NCBI GenBank assembly: GCA_902778895.1
Contig: CACYZF010000005.1
Location: forward strand, 221,737-285,736
Origin: an uncultured bacterium
GTDB lineage: Bacteria > Verrucomicrobiota > Lentisphaeria > Victivallales > UBA1829
Length of the DNA: 64,000 nt
Reading direction: 5' to 3'
Positions within the stretch are counted from its first letter, which is position 1. Each line of letters starts with the position of its first letter. Positions 8,782-15,988 of this stretch are shown here, piece by piece. Position numbers and translations under genes: made by a program. Under the pieces are notes generated by a model, which searched no databases, was not told where the DNA came from, and saw only the letters and a program-made list of their open reading frames with translations.

Positions 8782-10257
8782 TCAAGCGTATTTTGTCAGG
8801 CTTTTTGCCCAAATTGACAGACTTTCATCACGTGCACCTGCCACGATCACCACATCGCCGCGTTTTACGGCGCGTTTCAGATGCCGTTCGCACTCCTGGC
8901 GGTCCTCGAAATCAAGGATCGATCCGGCGTTGGTTCCCGCGGCTTTCCGGCAGGTCACGGCGACCTCGGCGCTGGTCGGGCTGAACGAGGCCGTGCCGCC
9001 CGCGTAGTAGACCGGCAGGAAGATGAATTCGTCCCTAAGGCGCAGGATCGAGGGCAGGGCGTTTGCGAGGGCTTCACGCATGAAGCGCAGCGGGGCGAAT
9101 CCGTGCGGCTGGAAGACTGTGACTACGCGGCCTTCCGGGGCGAGCTCCTGGGCCGCGCCGATGCACGATGCCAGTTTCTCCACATTGTGAGCGTAGTCGT
9201 CGATGACCTGTGCGCCGTTCGCCATGATGCCCATGCGGTCGAAACGCCGCGCTACGCCCGCGAATTCGGAGACCGCCTTCAGCGCGTCCAGGGGATCGTA
9301 GCCGCGCGAGGTCAGCACGGTATGCACCGCCAGTGCGTTCAGGGCGTTGTGCCGGCCCGGCATCGGGAGCCTGATCTCCGGCAGGCCTTTGAACGCGCAC
9401 CACGCGCTGCCGTCCGCCACGCGGTAGGAATCCAGCCGCAGGACGCGGCGTCCGGCGCAGGAGACGGGCGCATCCGGATTGCCGCTGAACAGCAGGATCA
9501 TCTTTCCCGAGGGGAATTTCTCCGGCCCGATCTCCTGAAAAACCGCCAGCTCCATGACCACGCACGAATGCGCCGACAGCGAGAATTTCAGGAAGACCTC
9601 GGCCAGCTCCTCGCGCGAATAGTGGTCCGTGCCGATGTTCAGGATGAGCGCGGTGTCCGGCACGTAGTTCAGCAGGCTCTTGTCGCTCTCGTCCGCCTCG
9701 ATCACGAAATCGCGTCCGAATCCGCCGCGGTAGTTTCCCGCCGCCCCGTCCTTGCGGAACTTTTTTACGTAGCCGCCGGACAGCGTCCCCGGATCGCCGC
9801 CGAGACGGTCCAGCGCGTCCGCGAGCCACGCGCTCACGGTCGTTTTGCCGCAGGTCCCGGTCACGGCGATCGTGAAGCGTCCGCGCAATGCCCCGATCCC
9901 GAGCGACAGCGCCTCGCTCCGGTGGAGACGGCGCGTGCCGGGAGGCGCACATTTGAAATCGGGGTTGTCCTCCTCGATCGCGGTTGAATATACGATGGCG
10001 TCCGGCGCATAGCCGTCCGCATAGACCGAGCCGTCCTGAGGATAGAGTTTCGCGCCGCATTTGCGGAGCGCCGCGAAGATGCGTTCGTTCTCCGGGTGGC
10101 CGAGCGCGCGGTCGCTGCCGGTCACGGCGCATCCGAGGTCGCGGAACATCTGCGCGAGTCCGCTCATGCCGATGCCGCCGATGCCGACGAAGTGTATTTT
10201 TTTCGGGAATTCCGGCTGTGCGCCGGAGGCAGTTTTTTCAGTCGATTCCGATGCCAT
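8782..10257 (-). CDS. murC: Mur ligase family protein, MurC-like (UDP-N-acetylmuramate--alanine ligase)
   Basis: The 491-residue protein has the three-domain Mur ligase layout: an N-terminal UDP-binding Rossmann segment (V-G-I-G-G-I-G-M-S-G near residue 24), a central ATPase domain with G-T-C-G-K-T-T (residues 134-140) and E-A-D-E-S-D-K-S, and a C-terminal domain with R-R-F-D-R-M-G and I-D-D-Y-A-H-N. MurC adds L-alanine to UDP-MurNAc in the cytoplasm. Two changes are notable: Cys replaces the usual His in the P-loop, and the gene is not in a mur/ddl cluster. It could be a recycling ligase (Mpl-like) or a paralogue. GAGG lies 9 nt before the ATG at 10257, which decides the start over an ATG 15 nt upstream. 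Confidence 0.78.
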   Translation of the reverse strand: MASESTEKTASGAQPEFPKKIHFVGIGGIGMSGLAQMFRDLGCAVTGSDRALGHPENERIFAALRKCGAKLYPQDGSVYADGYAPDAIVYSTAIEEDNPDFKCAPPGTRRLHRSEALSLGIGALRGRFTIAVTGTCGKTTVSAWLADALDRLGGDPGTLSGGYVKKFRKDGAAGNYRGGFGRDFVIEADESDKSLLNYVPDTALILNIGTDHYSREELAEVFLKFSLSAHSCVVMELAVFQEIGPEKFPSGKMILLFSGNPDAPVSCAGRRVLRLDSYRVADGSAWCAFKGLPEIRLPMPGRHNALNALAVHTVLTSRGYDPLDALKAVSEFAGVARRFDRMGIMANGAQVIDDYAHNVEKLASCIGAAQELAPEGRVVTVFQPHGFAPLRFMREALANALPSILRLRDEFIFLPVYYAGGTASFSPTSAEVAVTCRKAAGTNAGSILDFEDRQECERHLKRAVKRGDVVIVAGARDESLSIWAKSLTKYA

Positions 10258-10347
10258 GACAGATAACCTCATTCAACTCGTGTTTTCAGTTCACAAAACA
10301 ATAGCATCATCCTGCGGAAAAATCAATGGTTCCAGCCTGAAAAAACA

Positions 10348-10381
10348 CAAAAAAACAGGACCGGAAATGAATCCCGGTCCT
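10348..10381 (-). terminator. Rho-independent terminator after argC
   Basis: On the minus strand, AGGACCGG (10374-10381) pairs with CCGGTCCT (10357-10364) and is followed by G and T8 (10348-10355). It closes the rplM-rpsI-argC transcript. Confidence 0.85.
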
Positions 10382-10425
10382 GAATAGACCTTAACTAACT
10401 GGGGAGTGCCGCATTCCGCGGCGTC

Positions 10426-11454
10426 TTAAACCAGAGCCGTCTCCTCGGGGAACCCGAAGCGGATGTTGAAGTCCTGCACGGCCTGTCCCGACGCACCCTT
10501 CGTGAGGTTGTCGATGCAGGAGAAGAGCAGGAGCTTTCCGGTGTGGGTGTCGAGCTTGAAGCCGATCTCGCAGCAGTTCGTGAGCGTGACGTGCTTCGTG
10601 TCCGGAAGCTTTCCGGCGGGGAGCACGCGCACGAACCGTTCGTTCCCGTACGCCTTCGCGAAGGCATCGGCCACGGCTTCCTCGGTGCAACCTTCGGCGG
10701 CGTCCAGGATGACCGTGGACTGGATGCCGCGGTTGGTCGGCACCAGATGCGGGATGAAGTTCATATTAAGAGAGGGCAGTCCGGCGGCGACGGCGAGCTC
10801 CTGTTCGATTTCGGGCAGGTGGCGATGGCCGGACACGCCATAGGCGCGCACGCTCTCGTTGCATTCCGGGAAGATGTACGGCAGATCGACTTTGCGTCCG
10901 GCTCCGGTCACGCCGCTCATGCTGCATGCCACGATGCCTTCGGACGAAGCGAGCTTGGCCGCCAGGATCGCGGTGGTCGGGAGCAGGATGCTCGTGACGT
11001 AGCAGCCCGGGCAGGCGATCAGCTTCGCGGTGCGGATCTGTTCGCGGTAGCGTTCAGGGAGGCCGTAGACCGCGCTGGAGAGCAGTCCGGGCGCGGGATG
11101 GTCGATCTTGTAGTACTTTTTGTACTGGTCGAGAGAGCGCAGACGGAAGTCCGCGCTGATGTCAATGACGGTGAGTCCGGCATTGATGAACGGCTCGGCA
11201 AACTCATGCGCGAGACCGTGGGGAAGCGCCAGAAAAGCGGCGTCGCAACCGGATTTGATGGCCTCGACGTCCGGCATGGAGAATGACAGGCCGGTCCCGG
11301 CGAGACGGGGGAAGATCTCCGCGATGTCCTTGCCCGCGTTCTGGCGGGACGTGATCACGCGGATATCGGCATATGGATGACGAGAAAGCAGGCGGAGAAG
11401 TTCTTCGCCTGCATATCCCGCGGCGCCGACGATTGCGACGCGTACTTTGTCCAT
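10426..11454 (-). CDS. argC: N-acetyl-gamma-glutamyl-phosphate reductase
   Basis: ArgC reduces N-acetyl-glutamyl phosphate to the semialdehyde with NADPH, the third step of arginine synthesis. The 342-residue protein shows the N-terminal NADP-binding motif V-G-A-A-G-Y-A-G-E-E-L, the catalytic Cys in A-C-P-G-C-Y (Cys 151), S-G-V-T-G-A-G-R, and H-R-H-L-P-E-I near the substrate site. GGAG 9-12 nt before the ATG at 11454 supports this start over a TTG 15 nt upstream. It follows rpsI within 15 nt and appears to be cotranscribed with the two ribosomal protein genes, an unusual link; no other arg gene is nearby. Confidence 0.95.
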   Translation of the reverse strand: MDKVRVAIVGAAGYAGEELLRLLSRHPYADIRVITSRQNAGKDIAEIFPRLAGTGLSFSMPDVEAIKSGCDAAFLALPHGLAHEFAEPFINAGLTVIDISADFRLRSLDQYKKYYKIDHPAPGLLSSAVYGLPERYREQIRTAKLIACPGCYVTSILLPTTAILAAKLASSEGIVACSMSGVTGAGRKVDLPYIFPECNESVRAYGVSGHRHLPEIEQELAVAAGLPSLNMNFIPHLVPTNRGIQSTVILDAAEGCTEEAVADAFAKAYGNERFVRVLPAGKLPDTKHVTLTNCCEIGFKLDTHTGKLLLFSCIDNLTKGASGQAVQDFNIRFGFPEETALV

Positions 11455-11469
11455 GACACCTGTCTCCAA

Positions 11470-11865
11470 TTAGCGTTTGGAGAACTGGAAGCGTCTGCGC
11501 GCGCCCGGCTGACCGGGTTTTTTGCGTTCCTTGACTCTGGAGTCGCGCGTCAGCATGCCGCTGCTCTTCAGCACGGACTTGTAGTTCTCGTCCGTGAGAA
11601 CGAGGGCGCGGGCGATGCCGTGACGGATGGCGCCGGCCTGACCGGCCTTGCCGCCGCCCACGACGGACGCGTCGATGTCATACGCTTCGGCTGCGCCGGA
11701 GACGTTCAGTGGCTGCATCACGTAGCCGCGGAGAGCTTCGGTCTCGAAATATTCTTCGAATTTCTGGCCGTTCACGGTGATCTTGCCGCTGCCGGCGTCG
11801 ATGCGGACGCGGGCGCTGGCGCATTTTCTGCGGCCGGTGGCTGCGATGGCGTTCTTTTTATCCAT
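11470..11865 (-). CDS. rpsI: 30S ribosomal protein S9
   Basis: The 131-residue protein matches S9: N-terminal A-T-G-R-R-K-C-A-S-A-R-V, central G-G-G-K-A-G-Q-A-G-A-I-R-H-G-I-A-R-A-L, and a C-terminal basic tail ending R-R-R-F-Q-F-S-K-R that reaches the P-site tRNA. It follows rplM by 14 nt, the standard L13-S9 operon order. argC follows 15 nt later. Confidence 0.98.
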   Translation of the reverse strand: MDKKNAIAATGRRKCASARVRIDAGSGKITVNGQKFEEYFETEALRGYVMQPLNVSGAAEAYDIDASVVGGGKAGQAGAIRHGIARALVLTDENYKSVLKSSGMLTRDSRVKERKKPGQPGARRRFQFSKR

Positions 11866-11879
11866 ATCTCAATGCTCCA

Positions 11880-12305
11880 TTATTTCACGGGTTCGGGTTT
11901 CTGGGCCGCGTGCGGATGCTCCGCACCGACGTACACTTTCAGCTTGGCGTACTGGGCACGACCAAGGCGTCCCTTCGGCATCATGCCCCACACGGCCTCG
12001 CGGACCAGGCGGTCGGCATGCTTCGCGCGGATCTGCTCCGGCGTTTCGATTCTCTGGCCGCTGCGGTAGCCCGTCCAGCGGATGTACTTCTTGCCGGTTT
12101 CCTTGCTGCCCGTGAGGACGGCTTTTCCGGCGTTGATCACGACGACGAACGCGCCGGTGTCAACGTGGGGAGTATAGGTCGGTTTATCTTTGCCGCGCAG
12201 AGCGTTCGCGATCTTGACGGCAAGTCTTCCAAGCGGTTCGCCCGCGGCGTCGAACAGCACGAATTTGCGCTCGATTTCGCCGGTCTTGGCCAAATAGGTT
12301 TTCAT
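11880..12305 (-). CDS. rplM: 50S ribosomal protein L13
   Basis: The 141-residue protein has L13 landmarks: W/K-type N-terminus M-K-T-Y-L-A-K, D-A-A-G-E-P-L-G-R-L-A, L-R-G-K-D-K-P-T-Y-T-P-H-V-D-T-G, and A-V-W-G-M-M-P-K-G-R-L-G-R. It is the first gene of the rplM-rpsI-argC unit; AAGGAG lies upstream of the ATG. The 270 bp between it and ssrA hold the divergent promoters. Confidence 0.98.
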   Translation of the reverse strand: MKTYLAKTGEIERKFVLFDAAGEPLGRLAVKIANALRGKDKPTYTPHVDTGAFVVVINAGKAVLTGSKETGKKYIRWTGYRSGQRIETPEQIRAKHADRLVREAVWGMMPKGRLGRAQYAKLKVYVGAEHPHAAQKPEPVK

Positions 12306-12530
12306 TTCAGGATTGCTCCTTGTTCAGTTCAGTTTGTATCAACAAATAGTAGAAATAAGGGCGTTCCGGAACTGCCAGATCCCGGGACTTTCCTGACGTC
12401 GTATTCGGGATATACCACATCGGAATCAATTACTATACATCCTCTTCTCCTTTTTTTCAAATCATTTCCCGTTTTTTCTGTATTTTTTTCATCACTTTGG
12501 CCGCTGTTCTCCTTTTTTCTTCTTTGTCTC

Positions 12531-12559
12531 TTGCTTTTTGCTTCGGAACGGTGTATGTT
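12531..12559 (+). promoter_or_regulatory. Probable sigma-70-type promoter of ssrA
   Basis: TTGCTT (12531-12536) and TATGTT (12554-12559) are separated by 17 bp and lie about 20 bp before the mature tmRNA 5' end. The remainder of the 12306-12578 region is T-rich on the plus strand and has no gene; the rplM promoter must lie here too but I cannot place it with confidence. Confidence 0.5.
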
Positions 12560-12578
12560 AAATATGTCACTGTTGCAT

Positions 12579-12935
12579 GGGGGTGTCCCGGTTTCGACTG
12601 GTCGCGCTGAACGTCAACTGCATACCGAGGATGATCGTTGGCCTCGTTAATCATCGGTCAATCCAATAACTGCGAACGAAGAGTACGCACTCGCTGCCTA
12701 ATTAGCTGCGGCGACGTCTTCTCCCCGACGGGCGCTGGGGGAACAAGGCGATAATCCGCGTCCTGGTTCTCATGGTTTTTCCGCCGCCATGGAACGAGAT
12801 TTCAGACGGAACAGTCGCAAAGAAGCCCGTTTGCCGGCTCCCGGCGCGACGATAAGCATCAAAGGCAAAACATGTATGTAGACGTTGCCGCTATGCCTTC
12901 TCAGGACAGGGGTTCGACTCCCCTCACCTCCACCA
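12579..12935 (+). ncRNA. ssrA: Transfer-messenger RNA (tmRNA)
   Basis: tmRNA rescues stalled ribosomes with SmpB. The 5' end GGGGGTG pairs with CACCTCC just before ACCA at the 3' end, giving the alanine-type acceptor stem; GGTTTCGACTGG near the 5' end and GGGGTTCGACTCCCC (T arm) near the 3' end are family hallmarks. The tag reading frame at 12672-12701 gives A-N-E-E-Y-A-L-A-A then TAA, slightly shorter than the common AANDENYALAA type. The one-piece gene is about 357 nt. Its 3' end is the integration site of the island; the gene copy remains intact because the core repeat restores the acceptor end. Confidence 0.97.
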
Positions 12936-12936
12936 A
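12922..12936 (+). repeat. attL core (ssrA 3' end)
   Basis: CCTCACCTCCACCAA forms the last 14 bases of the tmRNA gene plus one base, and recurs exactly at 62704-62718. Tyrosine recombinases commonly use tRNA/tmRNA 3' ends as attachment sites. Confidence 0.88.
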
Positions 12937-12960
12937 TTTTAAGCTCAAAAATGGGTGTTT

Positions 12961-12978
12961 TGCCCCATTTTTGCCCCA
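12961..12978 (+). repeat. Left integrase arm-type site
   Basis: TGCCCCATTTTTGCCCCA consists of two TGCCCCA units spaced 11 bp apart. The identical 18 bases occur at 62551-62568 near attR. The position, 24 bp inside the core, fits arm-binding sites for the integrase N-terminal domain. Confidence 0.65.
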
Positions 12979-13048
12979 TGTTTTGATGGGAAGAGGTTTT
13001 TTGGGTGGCATAGACTGTCTTGGCACCGAAAAAGAAAGGTCGGTCGTC

Positions 13049-14431
13049 ATGGTCAGCTTGCAGAACAAGAGAAAGTATAAACGCATGTCAACATTACAGG
13101 GAAAGTTACGGAGACGAAGTAAAGGCGGTCAGTTTTCGTACCGCCTGATTGTTGCGTCCGGAATTCGGAAGGAGTTCGCGCTTGGAACCACCGATCCGAA
13201 AGTCGCATGTCAGAAAGCCGAAGAGCTGGATTCTATCTGGCTTGCACCAACGCCTGAAGTCGCGTTGGCTCAAATGAATGCGATCCGTGGTTTTTCTCGC
13301 GCATCTATGAGGCTCCCCTTTGAAGAAGCGTGGGAGAAATATCAGGTTCACCCTGATCGGGCTACGCCTCATACCGTCGCTGAACAGCAGTCATATCACA
13401 GGACGTTTGATGAGTTTGTCCGGTTCGCGACTGAGACGAATAAATCCGGTCGATCCTCAAAACGTCCAAAAGCAAGCTGCATCAGCGAAGTTACGCCCAG
13501 ACTCTGTGAAGAGTTTTCCGCTTATCTCAAGACCACCATGCTTGCGGTCGATACCCACAACCGGAAGATCAAACGTCTCCGTAAAATCTTCGACTGCCTC
13601 AAGGATTATTACGATGGCGATAATCCTTTCCGCTCAAAAACGCTTTTGCGGAGTGAACGCGAGGAACAGGGATCCGTCGTACATCGTCAGGCATTCACCA
13701 AAGAACAGGAAGAACAGCTGCTTGCCGTCCTGTCGGATTCCGATCCCAGGCACAAGCTTATCAACAAGGCAGAAATCCGAATCGTATATATCATCGGGAT
13801 GTTTACCGGGCAACGGTTGAAGGATTGTGTCCTTCTGCAATGGCAAAACATCGACATGAAGAACCGCCGTATCTGGGTGAAACAGTTCAAAACGGGAAAA
13901 GAGGTTACAATTCCGATTGCACCTGAACTGTATGATGCTTTGACTGAAGCGGAAGAATGGCGCTGCGACCAATACGTCACGCCGAAATCGGCAGCCCGTT
14001 ATAATGTAACTGCTGCTGATGGAAAGAATGTCGGCAACAACCTTATTGATATTGACGTCATGCGACCGATTCGCTGGATCGGATTGGAACCATCAGTTGA
14101 GGTGCCGGGCAGGAAGAGAAAAATGACCGTATACGGGTTCCATTCGCTCCGTCACAGCTTCGCCAGTTTCTGTGCTGAGGCTGGCGTTCCCAAGGCAACA
14201 CTGCTTTCCATCCTGGGAACAGATTCTGACATCGCTGACAAATACTACACGCACGTCAGCGACGAGAGCCAACGCAAGGCCATCGAGGTCATCAGCAACC
14301 GGAGCAGCACATCTGCCCAGGAAAGAAATAATCAGGCACTGAGCTTGATTGAGAAGAATCGTTCCTCTGCCGATCCTGCCGATCTTTTGGAACAAGTCTA
14401 CAATATCTTGAAAGGAACGAACAATGGATAA
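13049..14431 (+). CDS. Tyrosine recombinase/integrase
   Basis: The 460-residue protein is a phage-type site-specific recombinase that would integrate and excise the island at ssrA. The catalytic domain has the first Arg in G-Q-R-L-K-D (about residue 254), H-S-L-R-H (about residue 366) and the nucleophile Tyr in K-Y-Y-T-H (about residue 398); the usual L-G-H motif before the Tyr is L-G-T-D here. The N-terminal part (residues 1-150) contains the arm-binding and SAM-like core-binding regions. The reading frame stays open back into ssrA, but GAAAGG 9 nt before the ATG at 13049 gives the likely start. Its end overlaps the next gene by 8 nt. Confidence 0.92.
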   Translation: MVSLQNKRKYKRMSTLQGKLRRRSKGGQFSYRLIVASGIRKEFALGTTDPKVACQKAEELDSIWLAPTPEVALAQMNAIRGFSRASMRLPFEEAWEKYQVHPDRATPHTVAEQQSYHRTFDEFVRFATETNKSGRSSKRPKASCISEVTPRLCEEFSAYLKTTMLAVDTHNRKIKRLRKIFDCLKDYYDGDNPFRSKTLLRSEREEQGSVVHRQAFTKEQEEQLLAVLSDSDPRHKLINKAEIRIVYIIGMFTGQRLKDCVLLQWQNIDMKNRRIWVKQFKTGKEVTIPIAPELYDALTEAEEWRCDQYVTPKSAARYNVTAADGKNVGNNLIDIDVMRPIRWIGLEPSVEVPGRKRKMTVYGFHSLRHSFASFCAEAGVPKATLLSILGTDSDIADKYYTHVSDESQRKAIEVISNRSSTSAQERNNQALSLIEKNRSSADPADLLEQVYNILKGTNNG

Positions 14432-15407
14432 AGAGATTCTGAATTCAATTGTAGAGAACGAAAAAGGAATGGAGACACTGGCAAAATATTTGAAGAATCT
14501 TCACACTATGTTTGATGCTCCGAACACTTTTTTGTTTAAGGAATTTGAAGCATTTTTTAATTCCTGCAAGGAAAAAGAGACAACATATTTGTTGGATCTG
14601 TTTTTGGCAGTAAGTAATTCCCTTAACGACACACTTTTCAATCCATGTTTTTTTAGCTATAAAGATTGTTTTGAACCGTCGAAAACAGTTGTAATAAAAT
14701 CAGATCAAAATGGAGAAAATCAACAGATCGACATAAACGAAGCGATGAACAATGCAAAAAGTTTTGAAGAAATCGATCAGTATTTGAAGATTGCGGAAGA
14801 ACACAAAATTCCGATTCGAGAAGATTATAAGGATGCCGTTTTGTTTATCAAGAGCATGAAAGAGTTAGAGAAGAGTCTTGGAAATAATTCTCCAAAACAT
14901 TTTCCATCTATTGTCAAATTATTATATTGTTTTTATCTGTTTATATCGGGTCACATCTATAATGACTATAAATATATGCAGGACATACCATATCGAAAAG
15001 CTGTCTATAAACGGATGAAGACTAGGGACGAGAAATTAGCAGACTTCCTAACCTATTTTGACAAGGTTAAAGAAATAGCAATTAAGCGCAATTGGGGGCT
15101 TGCTCCTGCATCCGAGGCTGTTTTTAATTCCTGTAAAACAGAGGAAAAGTTTCAAAATCTTTTTAAAAAACATCTTAGAATTGACATAAAGAAAGATGAT
15201 GACAAAACACAGAAAACAGCAAAAAGACGTTTTTATTATCTTGTCCGTGATGTCGATAAATTGAAAGTCGCTTCAGTGGGGGTCGGAATAAAGGGGAAAG
15301 TCCCCCAAAATAGAGCAGGGAGGCCTGAATATTCTAGAAATAAAACGAGTAAGTCAATGAAAATATTCCACAAGAAAAACAAGAGAAAGGCGAAAAAAAG
15401 ACGCTAA
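14424..15407 (+). CDS. Unknown protein coupled to the integrase
   Basis: I do not recognise this 327-residue protein. It is predicted to be mostly helical, charged, and ends in a very basic tail (K-K-N-K-R-K-A-K-K-R-R) suited to nucleic acid binding. The gene is AT-rich compared with the integrase, yet its ATG overlaps the integrase stop by 8 nt, so the two are translated together. It may be an accessory recombination factor or a cargo gene. A weak terminator follows at 15516-15536, then about 450 bp with structured repeats. Confidence 0.7.
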   Translation: MDKEILNSIVENEKGMETLAKYLKNLHTMFDAPNTFLFKEFEAFFNSCKEKETTYLLDLFLAVSNSLNDTLFNPCFFSYKDCFEPSKTVVIKSDQNGENQQIDINEAMNNAKSFEEIDQYLKIAEEHKIPIREDYKDAVLFIKSMKELEKSLGNNSPKHFPSIVKLLYCFYLFISGHIYNDYKYMQDIPYRKAVYKRMKTRDEKLADFLTYFDKVKEIAIKRNWGLAPASEAVFNSCKTEEKFQNLFKKHLRIDIKKDDDKTQKTAKRRFYYLVRDVDKLKVASVGVGIKGKVPQNRAGRPEYSRNKTSKSMKIFHKKNKRKAKKRR

Positions 15408-15515
15408 GTTTCTTCCGATTCGAGAACAGATAATAAAACACAATAACATCTTTTGGGTTGGGGACTGGAATCATCCCATCTAATGACTTTTCATCAGCTA
15501 CTCGTCGGCCAAGGG

Positions 15516-15536
15516 GGACCTTTTCGGGTCCTTTTC
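15516..15536 (+). terminator. Weak terminator after the 14424-15407 gene
   Basis: GGACC (15516-15520) pairs with GGTCC (15527-15531) around a TTTTCG loop and is followed by TTTTCC. The stem is short. Confidence 0.4.
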
Positions 15537-15566
15537 CTCAAGTTTCCTAATTTGCAGGTGTTTTTT

Positions 15567-15602
15567 TCGGTTGTCTCTTTCCGGTTTGAGCTTAGCCGGA
15601 AA
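15567..15602. repeat. 36-bp structured repeat, copy 1
   Basis: This copy matches 15809-15844 at 29 of 36 positions, including the central CTTTCCG and TGAGCTTA and the end CCGGAAA. Its ends (CGGTT/AGCCG) can still pair weakly. Confidence 0.5.
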
Positions 15603-15808
15603 CAAAAGATAGATTTGACACTGGACGATATTATCCTTCTCGACATCCTCCAGAAAAGCAGTCAAAAAACGCATGCAGTCGGGCAATCGTATCGTGGATA
15701 AGTCGGTATTAGTCGGCCCTTGATCGTCCGCGACAAGAAGCAATCCACGACTTCCTCCGGAGACTGCTTTCAGCGTTCCGGGTGTTCCGATTTCAGGGGG
15801 GATATTTT

Positions 15809-15844
15809 CCGGTTAATTCTTTCCGATCTGAGCTTAACCGGAAA
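15809..15844. repeat. 36-bp structured repeat, copy 2
   Basis: CCGGTTAA at the start pairs perfectly with TTAACCGG near the end, closing a loop of 17 nt. See copy 1 at 15567-15602. Confidence 0.5.
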
Positions 15845-15922
15845 GCGGAAAAGCCCAAAAACCCGATTCCTTATATCCCGCATCCGGGAAGTTTTTCTAA
15901 CGAAGAAATCAAAGCCCCAAGG

Positions 15923-15963
15923 CAACCCCTGCCGTGTCGGGAATCCCGACACGGCAGGGGTTG
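15923..15963. terminator. Long near-perfect hairpin, probable terminator of the helicase gene
   Basis: CAACCCCTGCCGTGTCGGGA (15923-15942) is followed after one base by its exact complement (15944-15963). It sits 25 bp beyond the stop codon of the minus-strand helicase gene. A good T run is missing on either strand, so it may be a transcript-end hairpin or a protein-binding palindrome. Confidence 0.5.
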
Positions 15964-15988
15964 GTTTTATGCGAATCCTTGTTGTGTA

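Larger units (their letters stand above)
15408..15988. other. Gene-free region with two related stem-loop repeats
   Basis: No convincing gene is present in these 580 bp. The region holds a weak terminator (15516-15536), two related 36-bp elements (15567-15602 and 15809-15844) and a long hairpin (15923-15963). On the minus strand the two 36-bp elements lie in short open frames that read F-P-A-K-L-K-P-E-R-D-N-R-K and F-P-V-K-L-R-S-E-R-I-N-R-K, so a decayed coding repeat is an alternative to structured RNA. Confidence 0.5.

Noticed and set aside
6866..9007. Long plus-strand open frame opposite the TPR and MurC-like genes
   Set aside because: It crosses two real genes and their intergenic region, has no family motifs and no ribosome site.
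12872..13048. In-frame extension of the integrase back into ssrA
   Set aside because: It overlaps the tmRNA gene and has no ribosome site; the ATG at 13049 has GAAAGG at the right distance.
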